DNA of 64,000 bases, taken from positions 62,001-126,000 of the forward strand of contig JANRLL010000007.1 in NCBI GenBank assembly GCA_033762715.1. Reading direction: 5' to 3'. The position numbers and the translations under genes were made by a program. Origin of the DNA: JANRLL01 sp033762715 (GTDB taxonomy: Bacteria > Pseudomonadota > Alphaproteobacteria > Rickettsiales > SXRF01). Positions 41,648 to 50,363 of the stretch are shown here, one piece after another. Under the pieces are notes generated by a model. It was given only the letters and a program-made list of their open reading frames with translations, was not told the DNA's origin and searched no databases. Within the stretch, counting starts at the first letter, position 1, and each line of letters begins with the position of its first letter.

Positions 41648-42871
41648 ATGTCGATTGAAGTCAAACATATCACCAAAAATTTCGGCGATTTTAGTGCGCT
41701 TTCGGATATTAATCTGCGCGTCGGCGATGGTGAGTTAGTAGCGCTCTTGGGTCCATCCGGTTCGGGCAAGACTACGCTGCTTCGCATTATTGCAGGCCTT
41801 GAGCAGGCTGATTCGGGTCAGGTGATTATCGACGGCGTTGAAACCAGCCAAATGCATATCCAAGAACGCCATGTGGGCTTTGTGTTCCAGCATTATGCCC
41901 TGTTTCGTCATATGACGGTGTTTGACAATGTGGCTTTTGGTTTGCGCGTGCGCCCTAAAGTACATCGCCCGTCTAAAGATGAGATTGAGCATCGCGTGAT
42001 GGCGCTGCTCAAATTGGTGCATTTGGATAAATTTTATAACCGCTACCCGTCACAGCTATCCGGCGGTCAGCGCCAACGTGTGGCGCTTGCGCGCTCGCTT
42101 GCTGTAGAACCGAAGCTGCTGCTGCTCGATGAGCCGTTTGGCGCGCTGGATGCGAAAGTGCGCAAAGAGTTACGCCGTTGGCTACGTCGCTTACATGATG
42201 AAATCCATATCACCAGCATCTTCGTGACGCACGACCAGGAAGAAGCGATGGAAGTTTCAGACCGCGTGGTGGTGATGAATCACGGACGCATTGAACAAGT
42301 CGGTACTCCCGAAGAAGTATATCATCATCCGACCAATGGCTTCGTCTATGACTTTCTCGGTAACTTTAATGAGTTTGCCGGTTGGAAAGATGAACAAGGC
42401 AATATCCATTTGGCGGAAGATGATCTCTGGGAATCTGGTACGGCGCAACCATCGCTAATCAGTTCGGGTCGTGGTGGACATTGGCTAGCGCGTTACCCTG
42501 AGCTACTGGGTGCGGTGCGCAAAATCATGCCAGGCCTGCAAGTAGGAAGTGATACGGTGCATGCCAAACCGCGCGATAAGATGACGCGCCAGGAGATGCG
42601 TGCGTTGTTGGAAGCGCGCGGCGTGCCGGTGCGCGTATTTGCCCGTCCGCATGAAATGTTTGTCACCAAAGAGCCGGATGATCAGCATGAATATATTCCG
42701 GCCAAGGTGATTCACATTAATCCGGCAGGTTCGCTTGCGACTATTGAGATGCAGCGCAAAAACGGTATTGTATTGCAAGCCGAAGTGCCCAAAACCATTA
42801 TCGATAGTCTGACGATTCGCAAATATGATGAAATCTTCGTACGACCCAAAAACACACGGGTATTTGAATGA
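41648..42871 (+). CDS. cysA: Sulfate/thiosulfate import ATP-binding protein CysA
   Basis: An ABC ATPase with Walker A GPSGSGKTTLLRIIAG, signature LSGGQRQRVALARSLA, Walker B LLLLDEPFGALD and switch region FVTHDQEEAMEVSDR. At 407 residues it exceeds the usual 340-365: residues about 245-407 form a longer C-terminal regulatory/TOBE part, including EMRALLEARGVPVRVFARPHEMFV. It starts directly after the cysW stop, with an AAAGG site in the cysW end, and overlaps pgsA by four bases (ATGA). Confidence 0.94.
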   Translation: MSIEVKHITKNFGDFSALSDINLRVGDGELVALLGPSGSGKTTLLRIIAGLEQADSGQVIIDGVETSQMHIQERHVGFVFQHYALFRHMTVFDNVAFGLRVRPKVHRPSKDEIEHRVMALLKLVHLDKFYNRYPSQLSGGQRQRVALARSLAVEPKLLLLDEPFGALDAKVRKELRRWLRRLHDEIHITSIFVTHDQEEAMEVSDRVVVMNHGRIEQVGTPEEVYHHPTNGFVYDFLGNFNEFAGWKDEQGNIHLAEDDLWESGTAQPSLISSGRGGHWLARYPELLGAVRKIMPGLQVGSDTVHAKPRDKMTRQEMRALLEARGVPVRVFARPHEMFVTKEPDDQHEYIPAKVIHINPAGSLATIEMQRKNGIVLQAEVPKTIIDSLTIRKYDEIFVRPKNTRVFE

Positions 42872-43437
42872 ACCTACGTAAGAACTTGCCTAATTACCTG
42901 ACCTATTGCCGTATTGCGGTGATTCCCGCATTGATCCTGGTATTTTTCCTGAAAGGCATGTGGTCGTATTATCTGGCGGCGGGATTGTTTTTGCTGGCGT
43001 GTTTGACTGATTGGCTCGATGGCTATGTGGCGCGTGCCTGGAATGTACAATCCAATGTGGGGCGTTTCTTGGACCCCATCGCTGATAAATTATTGGTGGC
43101 GACCGCATTATTATTGCTCGTGCAATCAAATACGGATGATACGACACGCGCGGATATTATTCCGGCTATTGCGATTGTCTGCCGCGAAATATTGGTGTCG
43201 GGCTTGCGTGAATTTTTAGCTGAGATTCGCATCAGCGTGCCAGTCTCGCGCCTGGCGAAATGGAAAACAGGCGTGCAGATGGGGGCGATCTTTTTGCTGC
43301 TGCTTGGTGTCGGTGGACCTAGTTGGCTGCATGCAGAAGTGCTGGGCCGCGTATTCTTGTGGCTGGCTGCTATCCTAACGCTTGTGACCGGTTATGCTTA
43401 TTTCAAAACGGGCTGGCACCACATGTCGCAAGAGTGA
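42868..43437 (+). CDS. pgsA: CDP-diacylglycerol-glycerol-3-phosphate 3-phosphatidyltransferase
   Basis: PgsA makes phosphatidylglycerol phosphate, the precursor of phosphatidylglycerol, in the inner membrane. The CDP-alcohol phosphatidyltransferase motif D-x2-D-G-x2-A-R-x8-G-x3-D-x3-D is intact in DWLDGYVAR through GRFLDPIAD. Length 189 and four or more spans fit. It overlaps cysA by four bases; the link to sulfate uptake looks like genome compaction rather than shared function. Confidence 0.95.
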   Translation: MNLRKNLPNYLTYCRIAVIPALILVFFLKGMWSYYLAAGLFLLACLTDWLDGYVARAWNVQSNVGRFLDPIADKLLVATALLLLVQSNTDDTTRADIIPAIAIVCREILVSGLREFLAEIRISVPVSRLAKWKTGVQMGAIFLLLLGVGGPSWLHAEVLGRVFLWLAAILTLVTGYAYFKTGWHHMSQE

Positions 43438-43456
43438 GCCTGTTTGCTTTTGCCTT

Positions 43457-44329
43457 TTAAGCGTGAACGAGCGCGCTGTAATCGGCCATTAAATCAAGCG
43501 TAGCACGACCGACATTAAACGAATGGGTGCCAATTTGCGCAACCGGCGTAATTTCTGCTGCAGTGCCAGTTAAAAACACTTCCGATACTTTAGACAATTC
43601 TTCTGGTTTCATGTGGCGCTCAATGACTTGAATGCCTTTTTTGCGCGCAAGCTCCATCGCCGTGCGGCGGGTGATACCGTCTAAGAAGCAATCGGGCGTT
43701 GGCGTATGGAGTGCGCCATCGATCATGAAAAACATATTGGCGCCCGTGGCCTCAGCAATCAGCCCGCGGTAATCGAGCATCATCGCATCATCGAATCCTT
43801 CGGCTTCCGCCGCATGTTTTGATAAGGTGCAGATCATATAAAGACCAGCTGCTTTGCTGGCGGTAGGAGCCGTGTTAGGAGCAGGGCGTGCCCATTGCGA
43901 CAGTTGCAATTTCAATCCGCGCTCACGCGCTTCTTTAGAAAAATAGCTGGGCCATTCCCAGGCGGCAATGGCCACATGAATGGTAGATTTTTGTGCTGAT
44001 ACGGCCATCATCTCGCTGCCGCGCCAGGCCACCGGGCGCATATAGCCATTGACGATTTTTTGTTTAGCGATGGTATCGAGATGCGCTTGTTCTAATACCT
44101 CAAGCGAATACGGAATGGTAAAGCCCAACAGTTTTGCCGATTGAATCAGGCGTTCGGTATGTTCGCGTAGTTTGAATATTTTACCGCCATACACACGCAC
44201 ACCTTCGAACACACAACTGCCATAATGCAGGCCGTGGGTAAGTACATGCACCTTGGCATCACGCCAGGCAACAAGCTTTCCATCTTGCCAGATAAAGCCA
44301 TCACGATCATCGAAAGGAACTAAAGCCAT
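43457..44329 (-). CDS. ilvE: Branched-chain amino acid aminotransferase
   Basis: A 290-residue fold-type IV PLP enzyme that transfers amino groups to and from leucine, isoleucine and valine. Visible are HGLHYGSCVFEGVRVY, the PLP lysine in SKAAGLYM, GFDDAMMLDYRGLIAEATGANMFF and CFLDGITRRTAMELAR, all typical of IlvE. The FEGVR pattern near residue 42 supports IlvE over D-amino-acid transaminase. It heads or follows a minus-strand series of pgeF, MidA-type methyltransferase and lgt. Confidence 0.92.
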   Translation of the reverse strand: MALVPFDDRDGFIWQDGKLVAWRDAKVHVLTHGLHYGSCVFEGVRVYGGKIFKLREHTERLIQSAKLLGFTIPYSLEVLEQAHLDTIAKQKIVNGYMRPVAWRGSEMMAVSAQKSTIHVAIAAWEWPSYFSKEARERGLKLQLSQWARPAPNTAPTASKAAGLYMICTLSKHAAEAEGFDDAMMLDYRGLIAEATGANMFFMIDGALHTPTPDCFLDGITRRTAMELARKKGIQVIERHMKPEELSKVSEVFLTGTAAEITPVAQIGTHSFNVGRATLDLMADYSALVHA

Positions 44330-44332
44330 AGA

Positions 44333-45103
44333 TTACCCTTTTATACTAATCACTGAAATAAGACGTCCATACGCGCCCTCGCTGCGCAAGCATGAGCGCC
44401 GGTAACTAAAGAAACGATTCTCGTCCAAACACGTATCATGCGCAAGTATATTTATCTGACTGAGCCCTGCCACGCGCAGGCGGTCGCTGGCATAGGATTT
44501 CAAATCGAACAGAAAATGATCGGCGCGAGACGAGGGGACGAAATAGCATTGGTGAGCGGGTGAGTGATCGAGAAAGCGTTGCAGGAATTCCGCGCCTACC
44601 TCGTAGGAAGGCTGCGCAATGGCCGGACCGATAGTGGCATGAATGGCATTAGCCTCTGCCCCCAAAGCACACATATGTTTGACGGTGGCTTCAATCACGC
44701 CGGAAATGGCTCCCTTCCAGCCAGCGTGGGCGGCGCCAATCACGCGGTTTTTAGGATCCGCAAATAAAATAGGTAAGCAATCGGCCGTCAAGATACCCAG
44801 CAAAATGCCAGGTGTGGCGGTCACCAACGCATCTACTTGCGGTGCGTCTTTCCAATCCCAGGGCTTATCTAATACGGCCACCTCAGCGCTATGGATTTGG
44901 TAGGCTGTGCAAAGCTGGCTGGCATTGCTGCCAAACTCGGCCGCAACGATGTCGCGGTTAGCCGTCACACTATCTATATCGTCGCCTGAGCCGTAGCCGC
45001 AATTAAGCGAAGCGTAGAGGCCGCTGCTTTTGCCGCCTTCACGTGTGAAAAACCCGTGCTGGATACCAGGGAGTTTTTGTAAATAATCGCAACGAATCGG
45101 CAT
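44333..45103 (-). CDS. pgeF: Peptidoglycan editing factor PgeF (YfiH/polyphenol oxidase family)
   Basis: The 256 residues show the family signature: HGFFTREGG, QIHSAEVAVL, TADCLPILFAD and GAAHAGWKGAISGV, with two His and one Cys forming the zinc and catalytic site. PgeF in E. coli removes wrongly inserted L-Ser from peptidoglycan precursors; older names call it laccase. It lies three bases upstream of ilvE on the same strand and one base after the methyltransferase stop, so it is in the same operon as lgt. Confidence 0.9.
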   Translation of the reverse strand: MPIRCDYLQKLPGIQHGFFTREGGKSSGLYASLNCGYGSGDDIDSVTANRDIVAAEFGSNASQLCTAYQIHSAEVAVLDKPWDWKDAPQVDALVTATPGILLGILTADCLPILFADPKNRVIGAAHAGWKGAISGVIEATVKHMCALGAEANAIHATIGPAIAQPSYEVGAEFLQRFLDHSPAHQCYFVPSSRADHFLFDLKSYASDRLRVAGLSQINILAHDTCLDENRFFSYRRSCLRSEGAYGRLISVISIKG

Positions 45104-45104
45104 A

Positions 45105-46115
45105 TTAAAATCCCTCCGGCACTGGATAATTGCGCGGCACGATAGTCATAACACGAAATAGTTCTCCCATGGCTTCGGGGGATACCAGCCGCGTCAGGCC
45201 AGACATGATTTGTGATTGATGGGTTTCATTGGCGTGACTACACAGTTGCATGGCTCGCTCAATCGCACCGAGTTGACCTAAGAATGCGCCTTGTGCACGT
45301 GGGCCATGTACATCAACCTGATATGCAAGCGCTGCTTTTCTCAGCGCGCCAAAATCAACATGGGCGGTAAGATCTGCCTCTCCGGGGGTTTCTAGTGGGT
45401 TGTGGGTGCTATGTTGTTTGATCGCCTGCAGGCTGTCGCCACTACCGTGCTCATAGCCATAGTCAATAATCAGCGCTACACCGCCATGTGTTTCAATATG
45501 TTGTGCGATCGTTGCCATAATCGCCGTCGCGCTTTCGCAACGCTCTGCGGTGATATACTCATCCGGCACGCTAAATTCTAATGTACCTTGTTCAGATACA
45601 GTAATCATTCGCTCGCTATCGCCCGCAAATTGACGAATGGGCAACGCATCAAAAAATTCATTGGCAACCAGCAATAGTGGTTTGGCTGGCAGGCTTGCAA
45701 TTGAATCATGCCACTCTAGGCAGGCATGCTTGCCTGCTAAATTTTTCCATTGTTTTTGTTTAAGCGTGGGGCTGGTTTCCACCAGATGCACTTTGATAGC
45801 ATCATGAAACCCTTGCACCATTTTTGATGCACGCAATATATCATTCATCAACGTGCCGCGCCCAGGGCCGAGCTCAACCAACGCCATTTCCGGATGGCCT
45901 GCAATGCGCCATTGTTCAGTCAACCATAGCCCAATCAGTTCGCCGAAAATCTGGCTGACTTCGGGTGCAGTGGTAAAATCCCCCTCGCGACCGAGCGGAT
46001 CTTTTTTCATATAATAGCCATGCTCAGGATGAGAAAGCGCGAGCGCCATATAATCGGCCACGTTGAGGGGCCCTTTTTTCTGAATGGTCTTTTTGATGAT
46101 TTCAAGCAAGCTCAT
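45105..46115 (-). CDS. MidA/NDUFAF7-type SAM-dependent methyltransferase
   Basis: A 336-residue protein (start at MSLLEIIKKT) matching DUF185: PLNVADYMALALSHPEHGYYMKKDPLGREGDFTTAPEVSQIFGELIGLWL, then motif I VELGPGRGTLMNDILRA and LVANEFFDALPIRQF, IIDYGYE. The mitochondrial relative methylates an arginine of complex I subunit NDUFS2. In bacteria the target is likely the corresponding NuoD arginine, by inference. The start overlaps the lgt stop (ATGA at 46112-46115), a typical lgt neighbour in alphaproteobacteria. Confidence 0.9.
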   Translation of the reverse strand: MSLLEIIKKTIQKKGPLNVADYMALALSHPEHGYYMKKDPLGREGDFTTAPEVSQIFGELIGLWLTEQWRIAGHPEMALVELGPGRGTLMNDILRASKMVQGFHDAIKVHLVETSPTLKQKQWKNLAGKHACLEWHDSIASLPAKPLLLVANEFFDALPIRQFAGDSERMITVSEQGTLEFSVPDEYITAERCESATAIMATIAQHIETHGGVALIIDYGYEHGSGDSLQAIKQHSTHNPLETPGEADLTAHVDFGALRKAALAYQVDVHGPRAQGAFLGQLGAIERAMQLCSHANETHQSQIMSGLTRLVSPEAMGELFRVMTIVPRNYPVPEGF

Positions 46116-46900
46116 GGCTGTCGGCTGCGCCTGGTGATGAGATAGAGGCCGCCTAGCAACATAGGGAGGCATAATATTTGTCCCATCGTGATGCTGCCCC
46201 AGAAGAATCCTAAAAAGTCATCAGGCTCACGCACGCATTCCACGATGACGCGCGACAAGCCATAACCCAATAAAAACACACCCGACAACAACCCGATTTT
46301 GTCGCGTGCGCGGGTGAACTTCATCAGGCCGAAGGTAATGGCAAACAGCACGATGCCTTCGAGGCCTGCCTCATAAAGCTGGCTGGGATGGCGAGGCAGC
46401 AGACCGCCATGAGGAAAGATCATACCCCAAGGCATATCGGTGGTGCGGCCATAGAGTTCGCCATTGATAAAATTTGCTACACGGCCGAAGAAAAGTCCAA
46501 TGGGGGCTGCGGCAGCAAATACATCCATCAATTCTAGAAAGCGAATCTGGTGTTTGCGGCAGAACCAGAAAAATACCAGGATCACGCCAGCAAAGCCGCC
46601 ATGAAATGACATGCCGCCATGCCAGAGGGCGAGGATTTCTTCGGGGTGGTCAAGATAATAATCGGGTTTGTAAAACAGCACATAACCCAAACGTCCGCCT
46701 AGTATGATACCAATCACGGCCCACATGACCATATCATCAAGCGTTTTGGCGGTAAGGCCTTGAATGGGCTTGCGTGCGTGTTCGCGCATGACTACCCACC
46801 AGCCCAGCAAAATACCGGCGATATAAGCTAGTGAGTACCAGCGTATAGCCAAGGGCCCTAATTGAATAACGATGGGATCGATAGAGGGGTAGGTGAGCAT
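46112..46900 (-). CDS. lgt: Prolipoprotein diacylglyceryl transferase
   Basis: Lgt adds diacylglycerol from phosphatidylglycerol to the lipobox cysteine of prolipoproteins in the inner membrane. The 262-residue protein has about seven spans and the signature GRVANFINGELYGR, plus HGGMSFHGGF, HPSQLYEAGLEG and the C-terminal GLSRVIVECVREPD. pgsA, which supplies the lipid donor, is close by. It begins the minus-strand operon lgt-midA-pgeF-ilvE. Confidence 0.96.
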   Translation of the reverse strand: MLTYPSIDPIVIQLGPLAIRWYSLAYIAGILLGWWVVMREHARKPIQGLTAKTLDDMVMWAVIGIILGGRLGYVLFYKPDYYLDHPEEILALWHGGMSFHGGFAGVILVFFWFCRKHQIRFLELMDVFAAAAPIGLFFGRVANFINGELYGRTTDMPWGMIFPHGGLLPRHPSQLYEAGLEGIVLFAITFGLMKFTRARDKIGLLSGVFLLGYGLSRVIVECVREPDDFLGFFWGSITMGQILCLPMLLGGLYLITRRSRQP

Positions 46901-46962
46901 AGCAATTGCGTCATTGGTTTAGTGTATGGTTACACCAATGGCTTGCGACCTACAACTAATGA

Positions 46963-47331
46963 CTAGAATTCGTCCCAGGCTTTTTTCTCAGCCGGTGCCT
47001 GCACGATGGGTGTAGAGCTGTCTTGCTGGCGATTATCGATGATTTGATACATGGAAGCGATCTCAGCGCGCACATCGTCGCTAGGTTCGCCGCGACCGGC
47101 AGCCAGCACTTCGCCAAAATCGCTGGGATTAAAGCCTTGGCCGCTGAAAACGGCGACTTTCATCTTTTGCAGATTGGTCCAGTTGAGCTTGACGTAGGAA
47201 TAGATTTTGTCGCCAAAGGAGTTTTTCCCATACAGCAGCAATACGACATATTGTTCGCTTAAAGGAACGCTAGGTTGAGCGGCAGCCGTCGTTACGTCAG
47301 GAGTGGAAGGGGTTGCCCATTTACTCGTCAT
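46963..47331 (-). CDS. Conserved-looking hypothetical protein, 122 residues
   Basis: I do not recognise the family with confidence. It is soluble, without signal peptide or membrane span. A disordered start (residues 1-22, Thr/Pro/Ala-rich) leads into a compact region, EQYVVLLLYGKNSFGDKIYSYVKLNWTNLQKMKVAVFSGQGFNPSDFGEVLAAGRGEPSDDVRAEI, which has a strand-strand-helix pattern and then ends in a linker with a terminal KKAWDEF. Its own gene unit, upstream of lgt on the same strand, 62 bases away. Confidence 0.6.
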   Translation of the reverse strand: MTSKWATPSTPDVTTAAAQPSVPLSEQYVVLLLYGKNSFGDKIYSYVKLNWTNLQKMKVAVFSGQGFNPSDFGEVLAAGRGEPSDDVRAEIASMYQIIDNRQQDSSTPIVQAPAEKKAWDEF

Positions 47332-47444
47332 CTAAGCCTGTGCCTTTGCAGGGATAATTAGCGAAATTCTGGCCATTCTAGCCTAAAGAGAGGAAAATTA
47401 AAAGAAAAAATAGGGATTTTAACTGTATATGAACGTTACGGGGA

Positions 47445-47834
47445 CTAGCGGGATGCGCTTTCACCTGCGCCCTTGATTACAGCGGAAGCCACTTGTGTAG
47501 CGGCTTTTGCAGCACCTTCTGCGGCCTCTTTGAGGCCAGAAAGGCCCAAATTACCTAATGCACTGCTAATAGAAGCAGTAGTATTGACACCGCTAACCAC
47601 TTTAGATGCCGCGTCTGCGATTTCAGAACCGTTAGCATGTTTAGTGGTTTCAGCAGCTATGGCTTTCACGACTGCAGCGCCGTTAGCAACGCCTTTTTCC
47701 ACCATGTCTTTGAGGTCGTTTACTTCAGCAAGTAGGGTTTTACCAACCTGCGTACTTGCTTTAAACACTTCCTCACCGATCTGTGTGAGGCTTGCGAAGC
47801 TAAACTCGTTTGCGGTTGTAGAAGCAGTACCCAT
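47445..47834 (-). CDS. Small Ala-rich helical protein, phasin-like
   Basis: The 129 residues are nearly all helix, rich in Ala, Val, Ser, Thr and Lys, with heptad-like spacing: FASLTQIGEEVFKASTQVGKTLLAEVNDLKDMVEKGVANGAAVVKAIAAETTKHANG, then AASKVVSGVNTTASISSAL. This composition and layout resemble phasins, which coat polyhydroxyalkanoate granules, but I see no diagnostic motif. A run of eight G (47891-47898) and a Pho-box-like repeat lie upstream. If it is a phasin, phosphate control would make sense. No signal peptide. Confidence 0.5.
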   Translation of the reverse strand: MGTASTTANEFSFASLTQIGEEVFKASTQVGKTLLAEVNDLKDMVEKGVANGAAVVKAIAAETTKHANGSEIADAASKVVSGVNTTASISSALGNLGLSGLKEAAEGAAKAATQVASAVIKGAGESASR

Positions 47835-47939
47835 TTTCGAAACCTAATTTGTTCACTCATTGAACTTACAATTTCATACTACCTAAAACAGGGGGGGGCT
47901 TCAAATGCTATACGCGCAGGAGGGCGACATTTCATGGTT

Positions 47940-47968
47940 CTGTCACGGAGTTGTAACCGAACTGTCAC
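47940..47968 (+). promoter_or_regulatory. Pho-box-like triple direct repeat
   Basis: Heptamers CTGTCAC (47940-47946), TTGTAAC (47951-47957) and CTGTCAC (47962-47968) are spaced by four bases each, an exact 11-base period. PhoB binds tandem CTGTCA(T/C) heptamers with this spacing. Orientation would direct activation to the right, toward the outer-membrane protein gene about 180 bases away; leftward activation of the phasin-like gene would need the opposite orientation. The centre copy deviates at two bases. Confidence 0.65.
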
Positions 47969-48083
47969 AATCGATGAAAATGTTGAATGAAGCGGAGTAA
48001 AGCAGGATGCGTTTGATCAAAAAATATAAGGAAAACAGCCGTTATATTGCATTTTAGATAAATCTATCTCGGCACTCTCAGTA

Positions 48084-48111
48084 TTGACATTTATAGCCTA
48101 AACCTTATAGG
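48084..48111 (+). promoter_or_regulatory. Sigma-70-type promoter before the outer-membrane protein gene
   Basis: TTGACA (48084-48089) is a perfect -35; TATAGG (48106-48111) after 16 bases is a four-of-six -10. Transcription would start about 30 bases before the ATG at 48148. It could be the house-keeping start for the gene, with the upstream repeat giving extra control. Confidence 0.5.
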
Positions 48112-48147
48112 CCTTGAGTGTCTTAATTCTTGCAAGGGAGCTACTCA

Positions 48148-48834
48148 ATGCATTTTGGTCGAATCGTAATGAGCATAATAGTTGCTAATCTGCTTGGTGC
48201 CAGCTTAGCCATGGCGGCCGATGCTAGAGACAGTTATGTGGGTGCCTATGGTTTGATAGGCGTAGCGCGCACCAATAATTTGCAGCAGCTTCCTACTACC
48301 ACCTATGAATTTATCAATGACAGTAGCGATAATAATGGCCTTACCGGTGGTGCTGGTATTTGGGCGGGGTATGATTTACAGCCGCGATTCAATGTGCCCT
48401 TTTCAGTTGAATTGGCGGGCAGCTATCGCCATCGCCATGACGAAAATATTACCTTTACCGATGCAGGTCTAACCTATGCCGAAAAAGCGGACGTTCGCAC
48501 GACTGATATTATGGCAAGCGCCTTGTGGCATTTGCCAGATGTATGGAGTGTAAAGCCTTATGTGGGCGGTGGTGCTGGTGCGGTATTTATTCAAAGCGAT
48601 ACGTTTGAACAATCGCCTTCAACGGTGCCAGGCACTGGTGATGATCGCACGAATTTTGCGTGGCAACTACAAGCCGGATTGCTCTATCCGCTGAACGAGC
48701 GTTTTGATATGCGCCTTGATTATCGCTATATTGATATGGGCCGCGTATCGATGGGGGCGTTCCCAACGCTGGATACATTCGAATATGATCTGGCCTCGCA
48801 CGATATACGTATCGGCTTTGATTATAAGTTTTAG
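48148..48834 (+). CDS. Outer-membrane beta-barrel protein (OmpA/Omp25-like)
   Basis: A 228-residue exported protein. A signal peptide (residues 1-22, ANLLGASLAMAAD) precedes a barrel with alternating hydrophobic strands: YVGAYGLIGVAR, GGAGIWAGYDLQPRF, VPFSVELAGSYRHRHD, VKPYVGGGAGAVFIQSD, FAWQLQAGLLYPLNERFDMRLDYRYIDMG, HDIRIGFDYKF. The final Phe is the usual barrel-insertion signal. The family is like opacity/Omp25 proteins of alphaproteobacteria; its function (structure, permeability or phosphate-linked) is not shown. The ATG at 48148 follows GGGAG; an earlier in-frame ATG at 48130 lacks such a site. Confidence 0.82.
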   Translation: MHFGRIVMSIIVANLLGASLAMAADARDSYVGAYGLIGVARTNNLQQLPTTTYEFINDSSDNNGLTGGAGIWAGYDLQPRFNVPFSVELAGSYRHRHDENITFTDAGLTYAEKADVRTTDIMASALWHLPDVWSVKPYVGGGAGAVFIQSDTFEQSPSTVPGTGDDRTNFAWQLQAGLLYPLNERFDMRLDYRYIDMGRVSMGAFPTLDTFEYDLASHDIRIGFDYKF

Positions 48835-48837
48835 TCG

Positions 48838-50280
48838 TTAGCCGACTTGCGTGCCGCCTACGGTGAGGCCATCTATGAGTAATGTGGGTTGGCCCACGCC
48901 AACCGGCACAGATTGACCAGATTTACCGCAGGTGCCAATGCCATCATCGAGACAAGAATCATTGCCAATCGCGCGCACTTTGGTGAGCGCATCCGGTCCG
49001 TTGCCAATTAAAGTCGCACCCTTGATCGGGCGCGTGATTTTGCCATCTTCAATCAAATAGGCTTCCGAAGCGGAGAACACGAATTTACCCGAGGTGATAT
49101 CTACCTGGCCGCCACCGAAATGGGCTGCGAACACGCCGCGTTTGACCGAGGCGATAATATCGGCCGGATTGGCATTGCCACTGGCCATATAGGTGTTGGT
49201 CATGCGCGGCATAGGTTGATGCGCATAGCTTTCACGACGGCCATTGCCGGTGGCGCGCATACCCATGAGGCGAGCGTTAAGCCGATCTTGAATATAGCCG
49301 GTTAGAATACCATCTTCGATCAGCACAGTGCGCGAAGAAGGGGTGCCTTCATCATCAATCGACAGCGAGCCGCGGCGATTAGGCAAGGTGCCGTCATCGA
49401 CCACGGTGATGCCTTTACTGGCGACCTGTTTGCCCATGAGGCCTGAAAAGGCGGAGGTGCCTTTGCGGTTAAAATCGCCTTCTAACCCGTGACCAATGGC
49501 TTCATGCAGCAAAATACCACACCAGCCTGGCCCTAGTACCACCGGCATCTCACCGGCAGGGGCTTCCTGCGCTTCTAAATTCACTACCGCTTGGCGCAAA
49601 GCCTCATCGGCCATTTTTTGCCAATTGGACGCGTCTATATATTGACCATATGCAACACGGCCACCGGCGCCGCAGCTGCCTGTTTCCATGCGGCCATTTT
49701 GCTCGGCAATAACGCTGATATTCAAGCGCACCAGCGGTCTGATATCGCTTGCCTGGCTGCCATCGGCTTTCAGAATACGCACCGCTTGCCATTGCCCCAC
49801 CAGCGAGGCGGAAACTTGCTTAACGCGAGGGTCTTTGCCACGCAGATAATGGTCGATCTGCTGCAATAGCTCGATTTTTTTCTCAAAGGCGACTTCTTTT
49901 AAGGGATTTACATCGGTATAGAGCTGTAAATTAGTGCCAAAGGCAGGTGCAATCTTAGCATGCGCCGAATCCTGACCATGTTGTACGCCGCGCACGGTAG
50001 CCGCCGCCCGCTTCAATGCATCGTGGCTTAAGTCCGAAGCATGGGCATAAGCGCTGGCTTCGCCCAACACGGCTCGCAGACCAAAGCCTTGCACCGTATT
50101 GTAATTGGCATTTCTAAGCTTACCGTCGTCAAAGCTTAACTGCTCAGATTGGCTGTATTCCAGGTAAAGTTCGCCATCATCCATACCCGAAAGCGTTTGG
50201 CCGACTAACTGCGAGACAGCGCTTGGGTCCAGCCCAGGACGGGTAAAAAACACGTCATCGAGTAATTTATGGTTTGTCAT
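48838..50280 (-). CDS. tldD: Metalloprotease TldD
   Basis: TldD with TldE (PmbA) forms a zinc protease that degrades unfolded peptides and matures some ribosomal peptides. The zinc motif HExxxH is in LLHEAIGHGLEGDFNRKGTSAFSG, with the third ligand in the C-terminal part (CGKSGQSVPVGVGQPTLLI area). Length 480 is typical. It is next to coxB in the opposite direction, the usual alphaproteobacterial arrangement. It converges on the outer-membrane protein with three bases between stops. tldE is not in the window. Confidence 0.95.
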   Translation of the reverse strand: MTNHKLLDDVFFTRPGLDPSAVSQLVGQTLSGMDDGELYLEYSQSEQLSFDDGKLRNANYNTVQGFGLRAVLGEASAYAHASDLSHDALKRAAATVRGVQHGQDSAHAKIAPAFGTNLQLYTDVNPLKEVAFEKKIELLQQIDHYLRGKDPRVKQVSASLVGQWQAVRILKADGSQASDIRPLVRLNISVIAEQNGRMETGSCGAGGRVAYGQYIDASNWQKMADEALRQAVVNLEAQEAPAGEMPVVLGPGWCGILLHEAIGHGLEGDFNRKGTSAFSGLMGKQVASKGITVVDDGTLPNRRGSLSIDDEGTPSSRTVLIEDGILTGYIQDRLNARLMGMRATGNGRRESYAHQPMPRMTNTYMASGNANPADIIASVKRGVFAAHFGGGQVDITSGKFVFSASEAYLIEDGKITRPIKGATLIGNGPDALTKVRAIGNDSCLDDGIGTCGKSGQSVPVGVGQPTLLIDGLTVGGTQVG

Positions 50281-50363
50281 GGTCTACATATAAAAGATAT
50301 TGCGCTTGCAGCAAGGAAGGATTAAAAAAACCACATTAAAATCTATACTTAATTGGATTTATC

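Larger units (their letters stand above)
47835..48147. other. 313-base intergenic region with regulatory elements
   Basis: The longest gap in the window, between the divergent phasin-like gene and the outer-membrane protein gene. It holds a G8 run (47891-47898), a triple direct repeat resembling a Pho box (47940-47968), and a promoter-like TTGACA/TATAGG pair (48084-48111). The leader before the outer-membrane gene contains a GGGAG ribosome site. I see no gene or RNA gene in it. Confidence 0.6.
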
